A stretch of 5,072 nucleotides of DNA from Candidatus Odinarchaeota archaeon (GTDB taxonomy: Archaea > Asgardarchaeota > JAGGXT01). Of the stretch, positions 1-4,888 are shown piece after piece. The number at the start of each line of letters is the position of its first letter. Position 1 is the first letter of the stretch. Made by a program: the position numbers and the translations under genes. Under the pieces are notes generated by a model, which did no database searches, had not been told where the DNA came from, and saw nothing but the letters and a program-made list of their open reading frames with translations. The stretch is taken from NCBI GenBank assembly GCA_021162905.1, contig JAGGXT010000043.1:1-5072 (forward strand), written 5' to 3'.

Positions 1-82
1 ATTTAATATTTTCTAATTCGGCAAAACTTAGGAGTACTTATAAGAGCTGAGAGACTTTAAAGTTAGAAACACTATAACATTT
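1..82. other. Noncoding flank downstream of the membrane wHTH gene
   Basis: This short AT-rich stretch lies beyond the stop codon of the minus-strand membrane regulator gene. I see no open frame with a ribosome binding site, no hairpin of note and no strong oligo-T tract on the minus strand. It presumably contains the 3' end of that transcript, but no terminator can be assigned. Confidence 0.5.
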
Positions 83-1099
83 TCAACTCTCCATCATTTC
101 TACAATTTTGCTTAATTTTTCAGTGGTTCTAATAAGATTTTCCCTTCCCATACGCTCTCTCGTTATCAATCCCTTTTTCTCTAAAGAAACGAGCGCTAGC
201 GAAACTGCAGTCTTGCTGAGTTTTGTATCCATAACAATCTCACTTTGCCAGCACTTTCCTTTCCTATCTAAAATACTTTTAAGGACCTTTTTCTCGTTCT
301 CACTAAGGAAAACTCCAATATCAAACTCAACTTCTGGCTTTACTGTTCTTCTTAGAAGAAATTGAACTCCAAGATAAATAAGTAGTACTGCTCCAAGCCC
401 TATTGGAATTCCAAGCAAGAAACTACGCAGATAAGTATCTCCTTCTGTTTCTGGCGGCGTTATTATCTGGCTGGATTCTTCTACGAAATACTTAAGATGT
501 ACTACAAAACTTGTTTTTCTCTCGATTGAATAGAAATTCCAATCAAAATAAAAGTATGTGCCATCAGTCCAGTTTTTTGACGGCTTCGGAAATATAGAGA
601 ACTTCTCATCAGAAATTCTGCTATTTTTAGGCAACCTTATTCTTATTTGAAGCAAATCTATATCCGCTGAGGCAAAATAAGGGTAATCAAAAATAACAAA
701 ATTATCCTCAGTAACTGAAGTATATGCATCGGTTGTGTAAATTATGGTTAAGTTCTTCATTACGCCCTCTTCTAAATCTTCTGAATATTGAATAATTAAG
801 CTCCAATAAGTTTCGCCTTCAATTAACGTATAATTCTGCTCTACATCATTTTCAAAAATGGCTAAATTTGAAATACTTTCGGCATATATCCTAAAAGCTA
901 TGCTATTTAATCTGCCAGTTACATTAAGCTTGATATTTTCTAGAACTATTGCGTGATTTGTTTCATTTAAGATTATATAGACATGATCCTCCAAGATAGT
1001 AAATAGCGTCTCTTGCGATTCCGCTATCTCAGAATTGAGAGATACTGCGAAGAACACTGATATTATGAGAAAAATGCAGACAAGGGAACGAAAATTCAT
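83..1099 (-). CDS. Membrane-anchored winged-helix protein with extracellular beta-rich domain
   Basis: The protein has 338 residues from the ATG at 1099. Residues 1-23 form a signal peptide or signal anchor with a hydrophobic core (LVCIFLIISVFF). Residues about 24-220 are a beta-rich extracellular region with five N-X-S/T sequons. Residues about 223-249 form one membrane span followed by Arg-Arg, which places the C-terminus in the cytoplasm. Residues about 265-332 form a winged helix-turn-helix: a helix at SENEKKVLKSILDR, a second at WQSEIVMDTKL, a recognition helix at SKTAVSLALVSLEKKGL, and a wing around TRERMGRENLIRTT. This matches the archaeal membrane-associated MarR-like wHTH architecture (COG2512/DUF7343-like) by my recognition; it is not searched. 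The likely role is one-step sensing of an outside signal with DNA binding at the membrane (inference). A GTG at 1108 would add three residues but is part of the ribosome binding site, so the ATG is preferred. The gene is divergent from the surface glycoprotein gene, which is a natural candidate target. Confidence 0.85.
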   Translation of the reverse strand: MNFRSLVCIFLIISVFFAVSLNSEIAESQETLFTILEDHVYIILNETNHAIVLENIKLNVTGRLNSIAFRIYAESISNLAIFENDVEQNYTLIEGETYWSLIIQYSEDLEEGVMKNLTIIYTTDAYTSVTEDNFVIFDYPYFASADIDLLQIRIRLPKNSRISDEKFSIFPKPSKNWTDGTYFYFDWNFYSIERKTSFVVHLKYFVEESSQIITPPETEGDTYLRSFLLGIPIGLGAVLLIYLGVQFLLRRTVKPEVEFDIGVFLSENEKKVLKSILDRKGKCWQSEIVMDTKLSKTAVSLALVSLEKKGLITRERMGRENLIRTTEKLSKIVEMMES

Positions 1100-1105
1100 A
1101 AACGA

Positions 1106-1110
1106 CACCC
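1106..1110 (-). promoter_or_regulatory. Ribosome binding site deciding the start at 1099
   Basis: The minus strand reads GGGTG here, followed by six bases and then ATG. GGTG pairs with the archaeal 16S 3' end. The GTG inside this site is in frame and three codons upstream, so a longest-frame caller would take it as the start. The pairing shows it is more likely the binding site itself. Confidence 0.7.
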
Positions 1111-1150
1111 AGTATTAATGAACTCAAGCACTGTATATCATTACAGAAAT

Positions 1151-1166
1151 TTAATATTTATCTTTT
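1151..1166 (-). promoter_or_regulatory. Putative BRE/TATA promoter of the membrane wHTH gene
   Basis: Read on the minus strand this is AAAAGATAAATATTAA: a purine-rich BRE-like stretch followed by an AT-only TATA-like core. Transcription starting about 25 bases downstream of the core would begin near 1126 and leave a leader of about 27 bases that contains the GGGTG site. The surroundings are AT-rich, so the assignment is tentative. Confidence 0.45.
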
Positions 1167-1229
1167 AGGTTCAAAATGATTTTTCTTTAAAAAGACGAGC
1201 TATAGCGGTTAAAAAACTAAAATAAACCA

Positions 1230-1248
1230 TTATAAACGTTATAAAACG
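1230..1248 (+). promoter_or_regulatory. Tandem TATA-like repeat in the divergent intergenic region
   Basis: TTATAAACG (1230-1238) is followed at once by TTATAAAACG (1239-1248), two near-identical copies in direct orientation. Each contains a good archaeal TATA core for the plus strand, with A-rich sequence upstream. Transcription from here would begin near 1257-1272, giving a 70-90 base leader before the glycoprotein start at 1344. The repeat could be a duplicated TATA box or a binding site for a regulator such as the divergent wHTH protein. Both readings are inference. Confidence 0.4.
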
Positions 1249-1333
1249 AAATGGACTGAAAATAAAGCTAAAGTCAAGAAAAGAACAACTATTTATTGAA
1301 AACATTTAAAGAAAACGCCGAGAAAGTAAACTT

Positions 1334-1338
1334 GGTGA
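1334..1338 (+). promoter_or_regulatory. Ribosome binding site deciding the start at 1344
   Basis: GGTGA is followed by five bases and ATG. It lies inside a longer open frame that begins with TTG at 1296. Because the ATG is followed directly by a standard signal peptide (Met-Lys-Asn, then a hydrophobic run), this site argues that the upstream 16 codons are leader and not protein. Confidence 0.7.
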
Positions 1339-1343
1339 AAGAT

Positions 1344-2900
1344 ATGAAAAACGCAAAAGTAATCATAGGAGTAATAATCTTAATAATACTGTTCAGTGCA
1401 ACCGTAACTTCAAGCTCAGTCTTAGCATCGCCAAGTATATATTCTGAAGATCATCATGATTCTATGCATAGATCACCAAGACTTGTTTCAAATACATCAT
1501 CTGAGATTATTTTATCAACAGATTACATAACTATAAAAATAGCAGGTTGCAAAGAACACATAGCTCCAAAAATACTATTTTGGTATACTCCAGACGATAA
1601 CGGTAGCACTATAAAATTTAAAGTAGATTATAAGTTTCTAATTGAATTCTATGATGCAAACGGTGACGGTGCATTTCAGCACAATGAAACGGTCATGAAT
1701 CGTGTACTATCACTGGAGAGTGCAAACTGGAGTTATAATATTGTAGGACCATATAATGATACTGAAAAGGGAACTGTAATTGATGTTGTTCTCTATACTA
1801 CTGGCTGGATGTCTGAAGCTGGCGACTATGATCATGGCGGGTATTATAATGACAGCTGGGACGGTAAACCTGATATGGAACCACTTTGGTGGGAAAATGT
1901 CAGCGTAAGGTTTGTCTTGCATCTTTATCAAAATACAGTAAATGAAACACTTGATAACATTACATATACTGTTGATGGTGGATTATCTCTAAAGATAGAC
2001 TTCGAGGTATCTGAATGGCCATTTTTAAGCATGGAAGACAGTTTGGCGGTTGGAATCTTCATAGAGGATGAGGCAGTTGAAGAAGGTGAGGAACATCAAT
2101 ATAAAGAAGAACACAGATTCAGACTAGAGATGAAAAACGAATCAATTATCATCGATCCAGAATCCGTAGGCAATCAAACATTAACTCAACTTGAACACAA
2201 ATTTAGAGAACGCATGGAATATGGAGGCGAAGAGATTATAGAATTCGTGAATATGCAAAATGTAACGCATGGCTACTTTAAATGGGTAAATAAGGCACTT
2301 GTGATAAATGAAACGACCGATGAAACTTCAATAGTTGATGTTAACGCTAGCTTTATCTGCGATGGAGAGGCTTTACGATTGTACTTAAGCTATCCTGCAT
2401 TCAATGGAACTTTGGTTCATGACCCAACAATTGGGATTACTGAAACCACTGATGTACCAGGAAATAATCCTCCAAGTATTTTAGAGGTCATATACCCAGA
2501 AAGTCTAACAATAGGAGAACAACTAACAATAAAAATAAAAGTAACTGATGACTACGGAATTGATAGTGTAAAGATAGAACTTACCGCTCCTGATGGTACT
2601 AAATTCTCCTACTTTGCTAGCTATAATAGTGATGATGGCTATTACTATCTCACACTTGATACATCTGATTGGCAAACAGGAACATGGGTATTCGCAATCG
2701 AAGTTAAAGATATTTACGGAGTTACAACTGAATCTCAAGAATATCAAGTTACTATAACTACTGTTGCCACTACAGGAGAGCCGACTGGAGAAGAGCCCTT
2801 AACAGGATTACTTGTTGGGGACCCATACCTATATGCTGGAATATTAACAGGAATTCTAGCAGCAATTGGTATAATCATTGTACTCCGAAAACGACACTAA
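1344..2900 (+). CDS. Secreted, membrane-anchored surface glycoprotein with EF-hand-like loop and Ig-like domain
   Basis: The protein has 518 residues from the ATG at 1344. I do not recognise the full-length family. Residues 1-28 form a signal peptide (hydrophobic core VIIGVIILIILF, likely cleavage after VLA). Residues about 30-370 form a large beta-rich, acidic ectodomain. Within it, residues 104-115 read DANGDGAFQHNE, a 12-residue EF-hand or dockerin-type loop with ligands at positions 1, 3, 5 and 12. Residues about 375-474 look like an Ig-like/fibronectin-like beta-sandwich, introduced by NNPPSILEVIYPESL. A Thr/Gly/Glu/Pro linker follows, then one membrane span at about 495-514 and the end RKRH. 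There are 15 N-X-S/T sequons, consistent with an N-glycosylated archaeal surface protein. Only two cysteines are present (68 and 339). The protein probably sits on the outer face of the membrane with a short basic cytoplasmic tail. Its divergent neighbour is a membrane-bound wHTH protein, so joint regulation is plausible but not shown. A TTG at 1296 is an alternative start, disfavoured because it would bury the signal peptide. Confidence 0.85.
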   Translation: MKNAKVIIGVIILIILFSATVTSSSVLASPSIYSEDHHDSMHRSPRLVSNTSSEIILSTDYITIKIAGCKEHIAPKILFWYTPDDNGSTIKFKVDYKFLIEFYDANGDGAFQHNETVMNRVLSLESANWSYNIVGPYNDTEKGTVIDVVLYTTGWMSEAGDYDHGGYYNDSWDGKPDMEPLWWENVSVRFVLHLYQNTVNETLDNITYTVDGGLSLKIDFEVSEWPFLSMEDSLAVGIFIEDEAVEEGEEHQYKEEHRFRLEMKNESIIIDPESVGNQTLTQLEHKFRERMEYGGEEIIEFVNMQNVTHGYFKWVNKALVINETTDETSIVDVNASFICDGEALRLYLSYPAFNGTLVHDPTIGITETTDVPGNNPPSILEVIYPESLTIGEQLTIKIKVTDDYGIDSVKIELTAPDGTKFSYFASYNSDDGYYYLTLDTSDWQTGTWVFAIEVKDIYGVTTESQEYQVTITTVATTGEPTGEEPLTGLLVGDPYLYAGILTGILAAIGIIIVLRKRH

Positions 2901-2906
2901 CATCTC

Positions 2907-2949
2907 TATTTTTTATTTTTAGCAAAAACTCATTTTATATTCTTTTTTT
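2907..2949 (+). terminator. Oligo-T terminator after the surface glycoprotein gene
   Basis: Just after the stop codon there are T runs of six (2909-2914), five (2916-2920) and seven (2943-2949) in a T-rich context without a stable hairpin. Archaeal RNA polymerase terminates at such oligo-T tracts, so this is a good terminator and separates the glycoprotein from the GTPase gene. Confidence 0.65.
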
Positions 2950-3041
2950 ATTTCTGTAATTCTCGCATTCTCTTCTGCTCTCTTTATAAATTGCTCTATT
3001 CAACAACACTTTGAGAAAAAAAGAAAAAGGTAAAACTTAAG

Positions 3042-3058
3042 TTATAAAATATTATATA
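3042..3058 (+). promoter_or_regulatory. Putative TATA promoter of the GTPase gene
   Basis: TTATAAAATATTATATA follows a purine-rich run and an 8-base palindrome, ACTTAAGT (3035-3042). Initiation about 25 bases downstream would give a leader of roughly 90 bases. A second candidate, TGTATATTATTA near 3124-3135, would give a leader of only about 20 bases. I cannot choose between them from sequence alone. Confidence 0.4.
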
Positions 3059-3158
3059 GAGGATAATAGATAATGTTACACCTATCTAGAAATTAGGTAT
3101 ATGACCATGCTATTACTTTAGCTTGTATATTATTATCACTATTAACTAATCGAAGTCT

Positions 3159-3164
3159 GGTGAT
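3159..3164 (+). promoter_or_regulatory. Ribosome binding site deciding the GTPase start at 3169
   Basis: GGTGAT is followed by four bases and ATG. The GTG within it (3160) is in frame and could be miscalled as the start, adding three residues. Confidence 0.75.
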
Positions 3165-3168
3165 TCTA

Positions 3169-3705
3169 ATGGATGATACCGAAAGAAAATCCATGCATAT
3201 TTTCAAGGTTATAATTGTAGGAAATCTCTCTGTTGGAAAAACAGCCTTAGCAGTAAGGTATGTTAAAAATTATTTTAGTGAGTCCTATGAATCAACACCC
3301 GGAATAAATCTTCTTAGAAAAGTAATTGAAGAAAAGGATAAAACTATAATTTTGGATATATGGGATACAGGGGGGCAGGAGAAGTTTAATTACCTCAGAA
3401 GTCTATATTATAAGGGTGCATCCGGAGCGTTAGTATGCTATGATATAACTAATCGAAAGTCTTTTGAAGATGTACCACTCTGGCTAGGAGAAATAGATAA
3501 GAACTGTGGTGAAATCCCAGTATTTTTAGTTGGTAATAAGAAAGATTTGGAACTAAAGAGATCAATCAGTTTTGATGAGGGAAAGGAGCTTGCTACTACA
3601 TACGATATTCCCTTTATAGAAACGAGTGCTAAGACTGGAGAGAATGTGGTAAAAACATTTAGTGATCTCGTAAAAAGAATCGCTGAACAGCGAGAATCAA
3701 TTTAA
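3169..3705 (+). CDS. Rab/Ras-like small GTPase
   Basis: The protein has 178 residues, close to the Ras/Rab core, with all nucleotide-binding motifs: G1 GNLSVGKT (18-25), the switch I Thr43 in STPG, G3 DTGGQE (66-71), G4 NKKD (123-126) and G5 ETSAK (151-155). Rab-like features are LDIWDT before G3, YYKGASGAL (80-88) and CYDIT (90-94). The catalytic Gln (Ras Gln61) is present at 70, so intrinsic hydrolysis should be possible. The usual Ala of DTAGQE is Gly here (residue 68). The C-terminus ends AEQRESI without cysteine, so there is no prenylation signal; membrane association, if any, must come another way. There is no signal peptide, so it is cytosolic. Rab-like GTPases of this type are abundant in Asgard archaea and occur sporadically elsewhere in prokaryotes. 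No effector, Roadblock/longin partner or GAP gene is in the window. It has its own promoter region and probably stands alone. The exact pathway is unknown. Confidence 0.95.
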   Translation: MDDTERKSMHIFKVIIVGNLSVGKTALAVRYVKNYFSESYESTPGINLLRKVIEEKDKTIILDIWDTGGQEKFNYLRSLYYKGASGALVCYDITNRKSFEDVPLWLGEIDKNCGEIPVFLVGNKKDLELKRSISFDEGKELATTYDIPFIETSAKTGENVVKTFSDLVKRIAEQRESI

Positions 3706-3790
3706 ATGATGGACAAATATATGGAAATAATGATTTATTTGATTAATTCGTAAGAGAACATTGTTTTAAATAGCCAATAGTAGAGTAGAA

Positions 3791-3799
3791 AAATATAAT
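3791..3799 (+). promoter_or_regulatory. Putative TATA box of the rubredoxin gene
   Basis: AAATATAAT lies about 50 bases before the rubredoxin ATG. Initiation about 25 bases downstream would fall near 3820 and leave a short leader that includes the ribosome binding site. Confidence 0.4.
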
Positions 3800-3823
3800 A
3801 ATGACTTAAATGAGGCTTTGAAA

Positions 3824-3832
3824 GTACTGTAC
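3824..3832 (+). repeat. Short palindrome GTACTGTAC ahead of the rubredoxin ribosome binding site
   Basis: GTAC, one central base, GTAC: a perfect short inverted repeat located where transcription would begin, five bases before the binding site. It could be an operator half-pair but is short enough to occur by chance in AT-rich DNA. Confidence 0.2.
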
Positions 3833-3836
3833 ATAA

Positions 3837-3842
3837 GGGAGG
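3837..3842 (+). promoter_or_regulatory. Strong ribosome binding site of rubredoxin
   Basis: GGGAGG followed by AAAA and ATG. It is the only full GGAGG-type site in the window, which suggests efficient translation initiation and fixes the start at 3847. Confidence 0.75.
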
Positions 3843-3846
3843 AAAA

Positions 3847-4010
3847 ATGAAAAAGTACCGATGTACGGTTTGCGGATATGTCTATGACCCTGAAGTAGGA
3901 GATCCCGATTCAGGAATTAAGCCAGATACTCCTTTTGAGGAACTACTGAAGATCGAGTATGCCCAGTATGCGGTGTAGGAAAGGATATGTTTAAGCCTCT
4001 GGAAGAATAA
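3847..4010 (+). pseudogene. Rubredoxin, interrupted by a one-base frameshift
   Basis: Rubredoxin is a small soluble electron carrier with one iron held by four cysteines (two CxxC pairs). The first frame from 3847 gives [19 protein letters not shown] and on through PDTPFEEL, with Cys6 and Cys9. It then runs into unrelated residues and a TAG at 3976-3978 (43 residues). From about 3948 the other frame gives [20 protein letters not shown], ending at TAA 4008-4010, with the second CPVC pair. Restoring one C near 3946 (CTA CCT GAA GAT) produces the family motif Leu-Pro-Glu-Asp and a protein of exactly 54 residues, with cysteines at 6, 9, 39 and 42 as in clostridial rubredoxin. As sequenced, the product lacks half the iron site and would not bind iron normally. 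A strong ribosome binding site and otherwise intact coding on both sides point to a sequencing error or a very recent mutation. Position 37, normally Trp, reads Arg. Confidence 0.88.
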
Positions 4011-4060
4011 AAATGTTATGAGCAAGCTTACCTTTCCTACTTTTATTAATTATCACATTC

Positions 4061-4067
4061 TTTAAAT
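4061..4067 (+). promoter_or_regulatory. Putative TATA-like element of the ZIP gene
   Basis: TTTAAAT lies 58 bases before the preferred ZIP start. It would place initiation near 4090 and give a leader of about 35 bases. A T-rich patch at 4033-4047 just upstream may terminate the rubredoxin transcript. Both calls are weak. Confidence 0.3.
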
Positions 4068-4113
4068 CCTTAGAAAACTTAGGGAAGTTAGGATAGAGGT
4101 TTATTGAGACAAC

Positions 4114-4120
4114 AGGTGAT
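4114..4120 (+). promoter_or_regulatory. Ribosome binding site deciding the ZIP start at 4125
   Basis: AGGTGAT is followed by four bases and GTG. The upstream TTG at 4104 has only GAGGT three bases before it, which is too close. The GTG start places the first membrane segment two to three residues from the N-terminus, as in other ZIP proteins. Confidence 0.65.
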
Positions 4121-4124
4121 TATT

Positions 4125-4888
4125 GTGGAAGCATATATAATCGCGTTTATTTTTTCATTCATTGCTGGAATTTCGACAGGAGCTGGTAGTTTAATTGTCC
4201 TTTTTATAAAGGATTTAAAACGAGCGCATTTATCAATATTTATGGGTTTTTCTGCGGGTGTTATGATATATATCTCATTCATGGAATTACTATTTATGGC
4301 GATTATAGATACTGGTTTTCTTTTTGCAAATGTTACTTTCTTCATCGGAATTCTCGCAATAGCAGTCTTGGATTTTTTATTCCACATGAGTATAAAGAAG
4401 AACATCCACCTGAGGATTTTGAAGGGAAATATGAAAAGTTGAGTAGAACTAGCTTGTTAGTTGCTCTTGGTATAGCTATTCATAATTTCCCAGAAGGACT
4501 TGTCGCATTTTTTGGAACGCTAAAAGATATAAATTTAGGTTTATTACTCTTAGTTGCAGTTGCCTTACATAATATTCCAGAAGGAGTATCAGTAGCATTC
4601 CCAATATATTATGCAACAGGAGAGAGAAAAAAAGCTTTTCTCTGGTCGTTTCTTTCAGGAATTGCAGAACCAGCAGGTGCAATAATAGGCTTTTTGGTCA
4701 TCTATCCTTTTGTTAATGATTTCTTGCTCAGTGTAACGTTGGCCTTTGTTGCTGGTATAATGATATTCATAAGTTTCGATGAGCTGTTTCCGTTGTCACT
4801 AAAGCATGGAGAGGAACATATCGCGATTATTAGCTTATTTTTTGGAATGCTTATGATATCAACAATCCAAGTCTTGTTTACAATTTAA
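4125..4888 (+). CDS. ZIP-family (ZupT-like) divalent metal transporter, split by a -1 frameshift
   Basis: ZIP proteins import zinc, iron or other divalent metals through eight membrane segments. The gene is in two frames: 4125-4442 (to TGA) carries segments 1-3, and the frame from about 4379 to TAA 4886-4888 carries the rest. Joined, it is 254 residues, against 257 for E. coli ZupT. In joined numbering, segment 1 is about 3-27, segment 2 about 38-58 and segment 3 about 66-86. A short His/Glu-rich loop follows (PHEYKEEHPPEDFEGKYEK). The segment 4 signature HNFPEG is at 120-125 and the segment 5 signature HNIPEG at 149-154, the metal-site motifs of the family. SGIAEPAGA follows with Glu182, and then FDELFPL near the end. 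All hallmark residues are in the second part, so the first frame alone (106 residues) could not transport. Coding before and after the break is intact. The break sits on a slippery heptamer; it is either programmed frameshifting, a sequencing indel or a real mutation. Substrate cannot be told from sequence. It lies just after rubredoxin, with its own ribosome binding site. Confidence 0.88.
4373..4379 (+). other. Slippery heptamer T TTT TTA at the ZIP frame break
   Basis: In the frame of the first ZIP part, the codons read GAT TTT TTA, so the heptamer T TTT TTA is in the X XXY YYZ register used for -1 slippage. Moving back one base after TTA makes the next codon ATT (4379-4381) and gives Asp-Phe-Leu-Ile-Pro-His-Glu. 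The zero-frame stop is 61 bases downstream. Only a weak possible stem (ATCC/GGAT, within 4404-4417) follows, and no clear Shine-Dalgarno-like stimulator precedes it, so function as a frameshift signal is unproven. Confidence 0.35.

Larger units (their letters stand above)
3706..3846. other. Intergenic region between the GTPase and rubredoxin genes
   Basis: No supported gene lies here. A 15-codon frame begins directly after the GTPase stop (3706-3753) but has no ribosome binding site and low-complexity composition. The region holds the rubredoxin promoter candidate, a short palindrome and a strong ribosome binding site near its end. No strong oligo-T terminator follows the GTPase, so some readthrough into rubredoxin is possible. 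Confidence 0.5.

Noticed and set aside
108..365. An 85-codon plus-strand open frame opposite the wHTH domain
   Set aside because: It lies entirely antisense to a well-supported wHTH coding region, has no ribosome binding site, and its Ser/Phe/Leu-rich composition is that of a shadow frame.
1199..1206. Palindrome GCTATAGC in the divergent intergenic region
   Set aside because: Eight bases with no second copy nearby. It could be a regulator half-site, but nothing else in the sequence supports that.
3081..3100. ACCTA / TAGGT inverted repeat between the glycoprotein and GTPase genes
   Set aside because: Only five base pairs with a nine-base loop; it does not extend on either side and is expected by chance in this AT-rich gap.
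3706..3753. A 15-codon frame starting directly after the GTPase stop (TAAATG)
   Set aside because: No Shine-Dalgarno site, Met/Ile-rich AT-driven composition, and no way to judge conservation. The tight stop-start spacing is probably chance.
3705..3760. ATGATG-like sequence resembling a C box of a C/D guide RNA
   Set aside because: No D box (CTGA) at a suitable distance and no terminal stem, so a guide RNA is not supported.
4104..4106. TTG as the start of the ZIP gene
   Set aside because: The nearest purine-rich site (GAGGT) is only three bases away, while AGGTGAT four bases before the GTG at 4125 fits the pattern of the other genes and the usual ZIP N-terminus.
4088..4405. A 105-codon minus-strand open frame opposite the first part of the ZIP gene
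   Set aside because: It is antisense to conserved ZIP membrane segments and has a Lys/Ile/Ala-rich low-information composition; no domain is recognisable.
4476..4682. A 68-codon minus-strand open frame
   Set aside because: It is antisense to the HNFPEG/HNIPEG signature region of ZIP, whose coding is certain.
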